Below, in pieces: positions 25,857-34,600 of a stretch of 41,326 nucleotides of DNA. Position 1 is the stretch's first letter, and each line of letters begins with the position of its first letter. The notes under the pieces are model-generated. The model was not told the DNA's origin and did not search any database. It saw only the letters and a list, made by a program, of their open reading frames with translations. Both the position numbers and the translations under genes were made by a program. The DNA comes from an uncultured Bacteroidales bacterium (GTDB taxonomy: Bacteria > Bacteroidota > Bacteroidia > Bacteroidales > Bacteroidaceae). The stretch lies in NCBI GenBank assembly GCA_902800925.1, contig CADCGD010000021.1, positions 1-41,326 of the forward strand, written 5' to 3'.

Positions 25857-26974
25857 TGATTTAAAAATTTAATGATTAAAGAGGCTGCCTTCTCTGGAGC
25901 ATGGCTCTCGCCCAGCAGCCTGTGTATTTCTTCGTAATCGTTCAGCATCGTCTCACGTCCCTCGCCACCAGGCAGTATTCTCTCCAGCTCCTGACGGATA
26001 TTCTCCACACTGAACGTGTCAGCCACCAGTTCCCTGACCACCTCGCGATGGGCTATCAGGTTGACCAGCGACACATAGGGAACCTTCAGGAAACGACGCT
26101 TCAAGAAGCCCAGCAGTTTAGCCAAGGGTGTCTTGTAGCATACCACCTGCGGCACGCGGAACATGCAGGTTTCGAGCGTTGCCGTACCACTGGTCACCAG
26201 TGCTGCCGTAGCCTGTGACAACAGGGCAAAGGTCTCGTTCTTCACCATCCGCACCTTGTTATCTTTCAGGAATCTTTCGTAGTAAGAAGACTCAATGCCC
26301 GGTGCACCAGCCAATACCAGATCGTAGCGGTCTGTCAAGTGACGTGTGGCCTCAATCATCGCGGGCAGATTGTCCTTAATCTCCTGCTTACGCGAACCAG
26401 CCAACAATGCGATGATAGGCTTCTCACCTCTAACCTCTGACTTCTCACCTCTAACCTCTAAGTACTCCCTCACCTCCTGTGCCGTGGGATTACCCACATA
26501 GTGGATGGGATAATGGTGCTTTCCTTCAAAGAACTCCACCTCGAAAGGCAGGATAGAGAACAGTTCATCCACGTCGCGCTTGATGTTCTTGATGCGATAC
26601 TCCTTCCATGCCCATATCTTTGGCGATATGTAATAGTAAACAGGGCAGATAGCATGCGCCTTCACATACTCCGCAATCTTCAGGTTGAAGCCTGGATAGT
26701 CGACAAGTATCACCACATCGGGTTGCCACTCCGCAATGTCCTGCTTACACATGCGCATGTTCCTTAATATAGTAGGCAGGTGCAACAGAACGGGGATGAA
26801 ACCCATATACGCCAGTTCACGATAGTGCTTGACACGCGTGCCACCCACGGCAGCCATCATGTCGCCACCAAAGAAACGGAACTGAGCATCAGCATCCTGC
26901 CGTTTCAGTTCCTTCATCAGGTGCGACGCATGCAGGTCGCCACTGGCCTCTCCCGCTATCAGGTAATACTTCAT
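25853..26974 (-). CDS. lpxB: Lipid-A-disaccharide synthase
   Basis: Joins UDP-2,3-diacylglucosamine and lipid X to form the lipid A disaccharide at the inner face of the inner membrane. The 373-residue protein shows MKYYLIAGEASGDLHASHLM at the start, VDYPGFNLKIA, YYYISPKIWAWKEYR, the nucleotide-sugar region LLAGSRKQEI, and TSGTATLE. Between YVGNPTAQEVREYL and PIIALLAGSRKQE lies an in-frame repeat, EVRGEKSEVRGEK (about 173-185), encoded by a 21-bp tandem duplication. The insert sits in a loop between the two domains and is probably tolerated. Both ends overlap neighbouring genes by ATGA. Confidence 0.95.
   Translation of the reverse strand: MKYYLIAGEASGDLHASHLMKELKRQDADAQFRFFGGDMMAAVGGTRVKHYRELAYMGFIPVLLHLPTILRNMRMCKQDIAEWQPDVVILVDYPGFNLKIAEYVKAHAICPVYYYISPKIWAWKEYRIKNIKRDVDELFSILPFEVEFFEGKHHYPIHYVGNPTAQEVREYLEVRGEKSEVRGEKPIIALLAGSRKQEIKDNLPAMIEATRHLTDRYDLVLAGAPGIESSYYERFLKDNKVRMVKNETFALLSQATAALVTSGTATLETCMFRVPQVVCYKTPLAKLLGFLKRRFLKVPYVSLVNLIAHREVVRELVADTFSVENIRQELERILPGGEGRETMLNDYEEIHRLLGESHAPEKAASLIIKFLNQ
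26421..26462. repeat. 21-bp tandem duplication inside lpxB
   Basis: Two adjacent 21-bp units (26421-26441 and 26442-26462) share their first 18 bases, TTCTCACCTCTAACCTCT. Each adds seven residues, so the reading frame is preserved. The purine-rich coding-strand composition resembles the simple repeats seen between genes in this window. Confidence 0.85.
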
Positions 26975-27720
26975 CGTTCGTAGTCTTTGAGTTGTTCGAA
27001 GACTTCATGAGCTGTCACATCGATGCGCGTGGGTGTGATGGCCACATAGCCATTGTCCAGTGCCCAGCGGTCAGTATCCGTTGCCTCCGGTTCGTCGTTC
27101 ACGTAGTGTCCCATCATCCACCAATAGTCGTAGCCACGTGGATGGTGACATTTGCTAACCTCGCTCTCCCATGTGCCCATAGACATGCGACAAAGCTTGA
27201 CGCCTTTGAACGTTGGTGCCTTGGGGAAGTTGACATTCAGACAGACACCCTGAGGCAGTCCGTCACGCAACACGCGCTGTACAATGTCGCGGATATAGGG
27301 TTCCAACGGATGGAAATCAGCGTCTGCCCTGTAGTCGCAGAGCGAGAAAGCCACCGAGGGGATATACTTCATGCAACCCTCCATCGTCACGCCCATCGTG
27401 CCTGAATAGTGGGTGTTTACCGATGCATTGTCACCATGATTAATGCCGCCAATCACCAGGTCTGGTTTCTGCGGACACAACTCTGCCAGTGCCATCTTCA
27501 CGCAGTCTACAGGCGTGCCGTTGCACGACCAGATGTCCACACCCTCCTCATGGTGCCGATGGGTCAGCGTGAGCGGTGTCGTTGCCGAGAAGGCACAGGC
27601 AAAACCACTACGGGGACCCTCTGGTGCACACACCAGAACGTCACCGTAGTCTTTGACAATATTGATAAGGGAATTGATTCCTTTTGCTTGGTATCCGTCG
27701 TCGTTAGAGATAAGTATCAT
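26971..27720 (-). CDS. surE: 5'/3'-nucleotidase SurE
   Basis: Metal-dependent phosphatase of nucleoside 5'- and 3'-monophosphates. The 249-residue protein begins MILISNDDGYQAKGI with the metal ligands Asp7 and Asp8, followed by the family motifs PEGPRSGFACAFS and GINHGDNASVNTHYSGTMG. The length is normal. It overlaps lpxB and the PQ-loop gene by ATGA at each end. The run then continues to ade, so a source of nucleosides and a base deaminase are made together. Confidence 0.95.
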   Translation of the reverse strand: MILISNDDGYQAKGINSLINIVKDYGDVLVCAPEGPRSGFACAFSATTPLTLTHRHHEEGVDIWSCNGTPVDCVKMALAELCPQKPDLVIGGINHGDNASVNTHYSGTMGVTMEGCMKYIPSVAFSLCDYRADADFHPLEPYIRDIVQRVLRDGLPQGVCLNVNFPKAPTFKGVKLCRMSMGTWESEVSKCHHPRGYDYWWMMGHYVNDEPEATDTDRWALDNGYVAITPTRIDVTAHEVFEQLKDYER

Positions 27721-28013
27721 TTCTTAAAGTGGTCGTTCTTCATTTTAATACAGAAGATGATGGCCGCACAGGTAGCGGTGATGAAGTTGGTAATAAAGAA
27801 GAAGATACCAACGCCAATGCCTTGCTGAATGCACAACATCAAACCCTGACACATGAAACAGAAGCTGCCGACAGACATCATGATGAAGCCGGGCAGTGAA
27901 ATACCGTCAGTCTGACGGGTTCGAATGGTCTGTATAGCCTGTGGCAGATAACCCAAGATAAGGCCGATGCTGCCTAACCATCCTAAAATGTGATATAAAA
28001 CATCCATGTCCAT
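27717..28013 (-). CDS. Small PQ-loop (SemiSWEET-like) membrane protein
   Basis: The 98-residue protein has three hydrophobic segments and the PQ-loop motif GYLPQAIQTIRTRQTDGIS. This is the size and topology of SemiSWEET half-transporters, which work as dimers to move sugars across the inner membrane. Substrate is unknown. The start overlaps no upstream gene: 32 bases separate it from the end of ade, and its stop overlaps surE by four bases. An alternative start is the Met two codons later (28007). A link with the neighbouring purine genes is possible but unproven. Confidence 0.8.
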   Translation of the reverse strand: MDMDVLYHILGWLGSIGLILGYLPQAIQTIRTRQTDGISLPGFIMMSVGSFCFMCQGLMLCIQQGIGVGIFFFITNFITATCAAIIFCIKMKNDHFKK

Positions 28014-28045
28014 AGTATTAATCTTTAATGTTTAACATTCCATCT

Positions 28046-29707
28046 TTAATAAATCACGCTGAACGTCTTCGAGTCCATCAGGTGACGATCGGTAATCTTG
28101 ATGTCTGGAATCACCGGCAGACACATGAAGGCCATCGTGATGAACGGCGACTTCATCTTGCAGCCAATCTCCCTCACCTTCTCCTGGATGCACAGCGTGC
28201 GGAAGGCCACCTCATGGCCACTCACGGGCGACATCAGTCCGGCAATGGGCAATGGAATGTCCATCATCTCCTCAGGAGTGACAACCACCTGTCCACCCTT
28301 CATCTGGACAATACGGTTGATGGCCTTGACGATATACTCGTCGCTGGAACCGATGGCCACGATATTGTGACAGTCGTGGGCCACCGAACCTGCCATCGCA
28401 CCATTCTTGATGCCGAAGCCACGCACCAGTCCCACAACGGGTTTGGCACCAGGCACATAGCGGTTGTACACCACTATCTTCTGCACCTCCGTCCACGGAT
28501 ACTGCGAGTCAAACAGCGGGTTACCCGTCAGCACCACCTCGTCGTGCTCCGTGAGCAGACTGCCGTCCGAGGCATGGATGACGTGAACGGTATCGCCCGT
28601 CTTCAGGTCGAGGTTAATATCGGCTGCCGTTATGGGCTGTGCCACGAAGTTGTTGGGGAAGTTATCATCCAGGATGTGCTCGTCAAGGTCGTGACGTGAC
28701 GGCAGATTGGAGTTATAGTTGAACACCTCCCGTCCGCGAATCCACGTGCTCTCCACACGGAAGTATGGGGTGACATTGTCAACGGTGATGAACGTGGCGG
28801 GGTCGCCCTCCTGCAACAGTCCCCACTTCTGGTTATAGTGTCGCTGGGCATTCACGCTGGCTGCCTTCAGCACATCCCACAGCTCGTAGCCGTCGGCCAG
28901 TGCACGCCTTACAATCAGGTTGATGTGTCCACGCACAAAGTCGTCAGGATGGCAGTCATCCGTACAGAACATCACCATGTTCGGACTCTCGTTGATCAGC
29001 GGACTCAGCAGTTTGTAGTCCTTGGCGGCACTACCCTCGCGGATGATGACATTCATGCCGGCCCTGATACATGCACGACCCTCGTCCAGCGTCGAACACT
29101 CGTGGTCGGTGCTGATGCCAGCGGCAGCATAGCGGTCGCGCTGCTGACCTTTCACGCCAGGGGCATGACCATCCACAGGCTTGCCATTGCGCAGGGCGGC
29201 CTGTATCTTCGCCATCACGTCCTTGTCGCCATTCAGCACACCCACATAGTTCATCATCTCGCCCAGGAAACCAATGTCCTCACGGGCCATCAGTGCCTCG
29301 GTGTCCTTCACGTCGATGACCTTGCCGCAGGTCTCTATGTCGCCACCCACGGCAGGCACACAGCTGGGGGCACCAAACAGGAAGTTGAACTGTGCCTCCT
29401 TGCCCGAGCGAATCATGTAGTCGACACCCTCTACACCCAGCACGTTACCAATCTCGTGAGGGTCGGCAATGACGCCTATCGTTCCGTGACTGACGGCGAT
29501 GCGTGCAAACTTGTGGGGCACTATCATGCTGCTCTCAATATGCACGTGGGCATCCACGAAACCAGGCATGATGTAGGGCCAGGGGGTCTCTTTGGCGGGC
29601 AGTTCACAGCGTCTCACCTCGACGATGGTCTCACCCTCAATCACCAACTCGCCGTCGAATATCTCGCGACGAATCACGTCAACAATGTGTCCTTTGATGT
29701 TTTCCAT
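28046..29707 (-). CDS. ade: Adenine deaminase
   Basis: Converts adenine to hypoxanthine and ammonia, a purine salvage step. The 553-residue length and the amidohydrolase metal motif PGFVDAHVHIESSM, followed by VIADPHEIGNVLG, identify the Ade family. FCTDDCHPDDFVRGHIN and SVAHDCHNIVAIGSSDEYI are further family segments. A TACTTTTG -7 box lies upstream at 29735-29742 on minus. The gene is divergent from the guanine deaminase gene, with 119 bases between the two starts, and may be the first gene of the run down to DUF5020. Confidence 0.95.
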   Translation of the reverse strand: MENIKGHIVDVIRREIFDGELVIEGETIVEVRRCELPAKETPWPYIMPGFVDAHVHIESSMIVPHKFARIAVSHGTIGVIADPHEIGNVLGVEGVDYMIRSGKEAQFNFLFGAPSCVPAVGGDIETCGKVIDVKDTEALMAREDIGFLGEMMNYVGVLNGDKDVMAKIQAALRNGKPVDGHAPGVKGQQRDRYAAAGISTDHECSTLDEGRACIRAGMNVIIREGSAAKDYKLLSPLINESPNMVMFCTDDCHPDDFVRGHINLIVRRALADGYELWDVLKAASVNAQRHYNQKWGLLQEGDPATFITVDNVTPYFRVESTWIRGREVFNYNSNLPSRHDLDEHILDDNFPNNFVAQPITAADINLDLKTGDTVHVIHASDGSLLTEHDEVVLTGNPLFDSQYPWTEVQKIVVYNRYVPGAKPVVGLVRGFGIKNGAMAGSVAHDCHNIVAIGSSDEYIVKAINRIVQMKGGQVVVTPEEMMDIPLPIAGLMSPVSGHEVAFRTLCIQEKVREIGCKMKSPFITMAFMCLPVIPDIKITDRHLMDSKTFSVIY

Positions 29708-29734
29708 ATCCTTTCGATTTGATTAACTACTTGC

Positions 29735-29742
29735 AAAAGTAC
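29735..29742 (-). promoter_or_regulatory. -7 box of the ade promoter
   Basis: TACTTTTG on minus, 27 bases upstream of the ATG. It faces away from the guanine deaminase promoter at 29786-29793. Confidence 0.6.
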
Positions 29743-29785
29743 AAAAAAAATTAAGAATAACCATAGCATTTCCCATTTTTTTTCT

Positions 29786-29793
29786 TATCTTTG
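29786..29793 (+). promoter_or_regulatory. -7 box of the guanine deaminase promoter
   Basis: TATCTTTG, 33 bases upstream of the ATG at 29827. A T-rich stretch precedes it, but no clean TTTG at the -33 position. Confidence 0.6.
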
Positions 29794-29826
29794 CATCGTT
29801 AACTGACCTATCAAATACTATACACT

Positions 29827-31101
29827 ATGAAAAAGGTATATAAAGCACATATTCTCTTTACCAAAGAGAAAGACCATTTCGAGGTCTTCGAGAATGGCTA
29901 TATCGCAGTGGAAGACGGCATCGTACTGGGCGTGGCAAGTAATCTGAAGGACTTGGGATGTGAAGATGCCGAGGTGATTGATTTCGGCAACAAGCTGCTC
30001 ATCCCTGCCATGAACGACATGCACGTCCATGCGCCACAGGTACACAACCAAGGTGTGGCTATGGACCTGGAACTGTTGCCGTGGCTGCAGAACTACACGT
30101 TCCCTGAGGAGTCGAAGTATGCCGACGTCCACTATGCCGAGCGCATGTATCGCCGTTTCATCCACACCCAGTGGCTCTTTGGCACCATGCGTAGCGTCGT
30201 CTTCGCCACCATGCATACCGACAGCACCCGCGTGCTCATGAAGCTCTACCAAGAGGCTGGCATGGGCGCTATGGTCGGCAAGGTCGGCATGAACCGTAAC
30301 TGTCCCGACACCCTCACGGAAGAAGTCGACGCCTACGTCGCAGGCCAAGAGGCGCTCATCGCCGAATTCGGCGATGATAACGCGCTCGTCCGCCCCATCA
30401 TCACCCCTCGCTTCGTTCCTTCCTGTACGCCCGAGTTGCTGAAAGCTTGTGGCGAGTTGGCCAACAAATACCGGTTGCCTGTCCAGTCGCACCTGTCAGA
30501 GAACACTTCCGAGATTGCGTGGGTGGCAGAACTGGAGAAGGAGAGCACCAGCTACGGCGATGCCTACAACCGCTACGGACTCTTCGGACAGACGCCTACC
30601 ATCATGGCCCATTGCGTATGGACTGACGGCAGCGAGTTGGAACTGATGAAGAAGAACCACGTCATGGTGGCCCACTGTCCCACGTCGAACTTCAACCTGT
30701 CGTCGGGTCTGGCACCCGTCCGCACATTCCTCGACGAGGGTCTGCCCATCGGTCTGGGTAGCGACATCAGCGGTGGCCACGACCTCAACATGTTCCGCAT
30801 GCTGGTCTATGCCATCCAGGTCAGCAAGATGCACTACCAGCACGACAAGAGCAAGGCCTTCCTCACCCTACCCGAAATCTTCTGGATTGCCACCAAGTCG
30901 GCAGGCTCCTTCTTTGGCAAGGTCGGCAGCTTCGAGCCCGGCTACGAGTTCGACGCCCTGGTCATCGACGACGAAGTATTGCATCCTGACGAGTACTCAC
31001 TGCTGCACCGTCTGGAGCGCTTCATCTATGTGGGCGACGACCGCCAGATTCTCCACCGCTTCTGTCGTGGCCAGATCATCGAGGAGCCGAAAGAGATATA
31101 A
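29827..31101 (+). CDS. guaD: Guanine deaminase
   Basis: Amidohydrolase that converts guanine to xanthine and ammonia. The 424-residue protein has the metal site MNDMHVHAP (His66, His68), WLQNYTFPEE, GKVGMNRNCPDTLTEE, the zinc histidine region IMAHCVWTD, VAHCPTSNFNLSSG and IGLGSDISGGHDLNM. The PGFID part of the usual PGFIDxHxH motif is PAMND here. MNRN-P-L-E and YTFPEE point to guanine deaminase rather than other subtype members. It is transcribed divergently from ade. Immediately downstream, the small-RNA unit on the opposite strand converges on its 3' end. Confidence 0.9.
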   Translation: MKKVYKAHILFTKEKDHFEVFENGYIAVEDGIVLGVASNLKDLGCEDAEVIDFGNKLLIPAMNDMHVHAPQVHNQGVAMDLELLPWLQNYTFPEESKYADVHYAERMYRRFIHTQWLFGTMRSVVFATMHTDSTRVLMKLYQEAGMGAMVGKVGMNRNCPDTLTEEVDAYVAGQEALIAEFGDDNALVRPIITPRFVPSCTPELLKACGELANKYRLPVQSHLSENTSEIAWVAELEKESTSYGDAYNRYGLFGQTPTIMAHCVWTDGSELELMKKNHVMVAHCPTSNFNLSSGLAPVRTFLDEGLPIGLGSDISGGHDLNMFRMLVYAIQVSKMHYQHDKSKAFLTLPEIFWIATKSAGSFFGKVGSFEPGYEFDALVIDDEVLHPDEYSLLHRLERFIYVGDDRQILHRFCRGQIIEEPKEI

Positions 31102-31135
31102 TAAAATGAGGGTGTGTCAAAATAGGCACATCCTC
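31098..31135 (-). terminator. Terminator of the minus-strand small RNA
   Basis: An 11-bp stem (31108-31118 with 31125-31135, two G-U type pairs, loop of six) is followed on the minus strand by ATTTTATTAT. On the plus strand, after guaD, the hairpin is present but no U-run follows, so it suits the minus strand better. Confidence 0.7.
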
Positions 31136-31240
31136 CTGTATCCAAAGTGAAGAGGAGCCAAGCGGCAAGGTCGAATTGCTCATCATCACGCAGATGCCAC
31201 CGTTCCGCACATCGTGGCTCTACTTGGTTTCTCCTTTCAC
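31098..31240 (-). ncRNA. Putative structured small RNA, about 130-140 nt
   Basis: A complete minus-strand transcription unit with no convincing ORF. From the predicted start near 31240 the 5' end (GTGAA AGGAG ... CCAAG) pairs with CTTGG CTCCT C TTCAC about 75-90 bases later (31147-31162 with 31223-31240 on plus). This makes a closing stem of 15 pairs in three blocks. Inside is a second stem, GCCAC/GTGGC (31196-31200 and 31214-31218). It ends in an intrinsic terminator. The frame starting at the -7 box TTG gives 73 residues rich in Arg, Trp and Cys, with no ATG, which I reject as a gene. No known RNA family is recognised; it might also be a repeated element of the genome. Confidence 0.55.
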
Positions 31241-31244
31241 ACTG

Positions 31245-31276
31245 CAAAGATAGGAGTTTTTTCTGTAAGTTCCAAA
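31245..31276 (-). promoter_or_regulatory. Promoter of the minus-strand small RNA
   Basis: On minus, TTTG (31273-31276), a 20-base spacer and TATCTTTG (31245-31252): a full consensus match. It is back-to-back with the leader promoter of the restriction operon, the two -7 boxes lying 63 bases apart. Confidence 0.75.
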
Positions 31277-31292
31277 TTTTTTCTTCCTTTTC

Positions 31293-31323
31293 TTCGTTTA
31301 GTGCAAAATATTTGCTATCTTTG
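31293..31323 (+). promoter_or_regulatory. Promoter of the restriction-modification operon leader
   Basis: TATCTTTG at 31316-31323 is a good -7 box. The -33 region is weak (TTCG at 31293-31296, 19-base spacer). Transcription should start near 31330, about 335 bases before the helicase ATG. No other promoter is visible ahead of the helicase. Confidence 0.6.
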
Positions 31324-31329
31324 CATTCA

Positions 31330-31664
31330 AGTACTGCCGATGTGTCGTAAACGGCAAAGCTACGGCTTAGTCCCTGAGTGCAGGGTGGCGGTATGATTTT
31401 AGTTGGAAAATAATAGCATCAGCTATTTGTTCAGAGAATCGTGAAACCTAGGAAATTTCAACGATAGTAGTATTTGAACAAGTCTGCCGATGCCCGTGCG
31501 AAAGCGCGGGCATGACTTGTATCTTAATACTACAGGTAATTCCTAGGACCTCACGATTCAAGAGAAGAGCCATGACTCGCGCTTCTTTTGTGTCCTGAGG
31601 TCTCTTGGTATATACCTGTAAGCAAGCCTGAAGATATAGTCTGTATGCTCCTAAAACGATACAG
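31330..31664 (+). ncRNA. Long structured leader RNA of the restriction-modification operon
   Basis: Several hairpins can be drawn: GCCG/CGGC (31336-31355), CCCTG-AGTG-CAGGG (31372-31385) and AATAGC-ATCA-GCTATT (31412-31427). The main structure, 31436-31559, has five nested stems: GAATCGTGA/TCACGATTC, CCTAGGAA/TTCCTAGG, GTAGTATT/AATACTAC, ACAAGTC/GACTTGT and GCCCGTGC-GAAA-GCGCGGGC with a GNRA loop. Next comes a weaker hairpin, GAAGAGC/GCGCTTC, with TTTT after it, and an 8-codon frame (ATG 31572 to TGA 31598). GACCTCA (31547) can instead pair with TGAGGTC (31596), which competes with the big stem. A leader with attenuation or a separate ncRNA is possible; a transposon-derived RNA (HEARO/omega-RNA type) is another option. 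I know no matching class. Confidence 0.6.
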
Positions 31665-34600
31665 ATGGAGCTGATTAACAACATTGGTAAGACGCTGCGT
31701 GACGACTTGATGCAGCAAATAAAAGCTGGTAGCCGACTGTCTATAGCGGCCTCTTGCTTCTCCATCTATGCCTTTCAGGAACTGAAAGAGACTCTCAAAG
31801 ATATCAAGGAACTGCGCTTTATCTTTACTTCGCCGACGTTTACGGCTGAGAAAACGCCCAAACAGCAGCGCGAGTTTTATATCCCACGATTAGACCGAGA
31901 GCGAACACTCTATGGTTCTGAGTTTGAGGTAAAACTTCGCAACGAACTGACTCAGAAAGCTATTGCTCGTGAATGTGCAGAGTGGATTCGTGAGAAAGCT
32001 TGCTTCAAGTCAAACAAGACTAATGAGCAGATGATGGGCTTTATCAATCTTGATAACATCAGCTATTCACCGATTAATGGTTTTACCACTGTTGACCTTG
32101 GGTGTGAACGAGGCAACAATGCCTATACGATGATTCAGAAGTCTGAAGCACCATTCTCGCAGGCCTACATCGAATTATTCAATCAGATATGGAACGATAG
32201 CAGTCGTTTACAAGTTGTGACTGACGAAGTTATCGACAGCATCAGCAACGCCTATAAGGAGAATGCACCTGACTTCCTCTATTTCGTAGCACTCTACAAT
32301 ATCTTTAATGAGTTCTTGGAAGATATCAGCGAGGATGAACTGCCTAACGAAGCTACTGGTTTCAAGAACTCTGCTATTTGGAATAAACTCTACAACTTCC
32401 AGCGTGATGCTGCCTTAGCTGTCATCAACAAGTTGGAAAAATATAATGGTTGCATACTTGCTGATAGCGTAGGTTTGGGTAAGACATTCTCTGCCCTTGC
32501 TGTCATCAAGTATTTCGAGAGTCGCAATAGAACCGTGTTGGTACTCTGTCCTAAGAAACTCTATGAGAACTGGAATACCTATCGCCAGAACTATGTCAAC
32601 AATCCATTGGCAAAAGACCGTCTAAACTACGACATCCTTTATCATACAGACCTAAGTAGAGAACACGGATACAGCAATGACCTGGACTTAGACCGAGTTA
32701 ATTGGGGTAACTATGATTTGGTGGTGATTGACGAGAGTCACAACTTCCGTAATGGTGGCAAGGTTTCAACAGATGAGAATGGTGAGAATCCCAAGGAAAA
32801 TCGCTATCTTCGACTAATGAATAAAGTCATCAAAGCTGGTGTCAAGACGAAAGTACTGATGCTTTCTGCTACACCTGTCAACAATCGTTTTGGTGACTTG
32901 AAGAACCAGTTGCAGTTGGCATACGAGGGTAAGGCTAAGGCTTTCGACGAACTGCTGCCTACCAACAAAGGAATCGATGATATTTTCCGTCAGGCACAGG
33001 CAGCTTATAATCTGTGGGCCAACTTTACTCCTGAAGAGCGTACCACAGAGCGCTTGCTTCGCATGCTCGACTTTGACTTTTTTAAATTGCTCGATGCTGT
33101 TACCATTGCCCGTAGTCGCAAACATATTCAGCAATACTACGACACATCGGATATTGGCACTTTCCCTGAGCGATTGAAACCTATCTCTCGTCAGCCTCAT
33201 CTGACAGACCTCGATACGGCTATCAACTACAACGAAATTTTCGAGCAGTTGCAAATGCTTCGTCTGGCCATCTACGCACCTTCTGCATTTATCCTGCCCA
33301 GCCAGCTTTATAAGTATAAAGAAGAGGAGAGTACTACAGGCCATCGCCTGAGCATTGAAGAACGCGAACAAGGTATTCAGCGACTGATGAACATTCAATT
33401 GTTGAAACGCTTGGAGTCTTCTGTCAACTCGTTCCGTCTGACATTGGGACGTATTCGTGATTATATGCAGGAGACGCTCGATGCTATTGCACGATTCCAG
33501 AATGGCGAACATCACATATCAGTAGATGATTACGAGAGTGCTGATGTGGATGAAGACGAGCAGGACTTCACCATTGGTAAAAAGAAAAATCGTATTCTCC
33601 TGGAAGATATGGACTACATCTCATGGCAGGAGGAAATCAAGGGCGACTTGGAAATCATTCGCTTGCTACTCACGATGCTGGAGAGCATCACGCCTAAGCA
33701 CGACAGCAAACTACAACAGCTCATTGCCGATTTGAAAGATAAGTTTGCTCATCCTATTAATGGCGACAATAAGAAGGTTCTCATCTTCACCGCCTTCTCT
33801 GATACCGCCCTCTATCTTTACGATTGCTTGGCAGACAAAATCAAGTCAAAGTATGGCTTGAATGTAGCGCTGGTTACTGGTGATGTAGAAGCAAGGAGTA
33901 CGCTTAAATTGAAGGAGAAGCTTGACTTCAACAAAGTGCTTACACTCTTCTCACCTATATCCAAAGAGCGTGAAGCCATCTATCCCCATTTGCATGAAGA
34001 TATCGATGTACTCATAGCCACAGACTGTATCAGTGAAGGTCAGAACTTGCAAGACTGCGACTATCTGATTAACTATGATATCCACTGGAACCCCGTTCGC
34101 ATCATCCAGCGCTTTGGACGAATAGACCGTATAGGCTCTCTTAATGCGCAAATCCAGTTGGTCAACTACTGGCCAGATATGACGCTCGACGAGTATATCA
34201 ATTTGAAGGGAAGAGTCGAGTCTCGTATGAAAGTGACGGTAATGACTGCGACAGGCGATGACAATCTCCTTTCACCTGAAGAGAAAGATGATTTGGAGTA
34301 TCGTCGCCAGCAACTCAAACGCTTGCAAGAAGATGTTGTAGATCTGGAGGAAATGAATAGTGGTGTCAGCATCATGGACCTGGGCCTGAATGAATTCCGT
34401 CTAGATTTGCTGGAATATATGAATAGCAATCATGATGTAGAGCATACTCCTTTCGGACTTCATGCTGTTGTGCCAGCCTCATCGCAAGCACCAGCAGGAA
34501 CAGTCTTTGTGCTGAAGAATCGTACGGCAGGTGTGAATATCGACCATAAGAATCAGTTGCATCCCTTCTATATGGTCTACATCTCTGATGAAGGTGATGT

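Noticed and set aside
28028-28699. Long plus-strand reading frame opposite ade
   Set aside because: It is antisense to a well-conserved adenine deaminase and rich in His and Arg, typical of a shadow frame; another such frame covers 28838-29722.
31108-31135. Possible insertion-sequence end (GAGGGTGTGTCAAAA-like)
   Set aside because: It resembles some IS termini, but no matching opposite end, transposase or target duplication is seen; the terminator reading is simpler.
31026-31247. A 73-residue minus-strand reading frame over the small RNA
   Set aside because: It starts with TTG inside the -7 box, has unusual Arg/Trp/Cys content and overlaps guaD; the strand fits a structured RNA with terminator better.
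31436-31559. Retron msr-msd or CRISPR-type element
   Set aside because: The nested hairpin recalls an msd, but there is no reverse transcriptase nearby and no repeat-spacer pattern.
32814-33515. 233-residue minus-strand frame inside the helicase gene
   Set aside because: It is antisense to conserved helicase motifs and has no promoter or recognisable motif.
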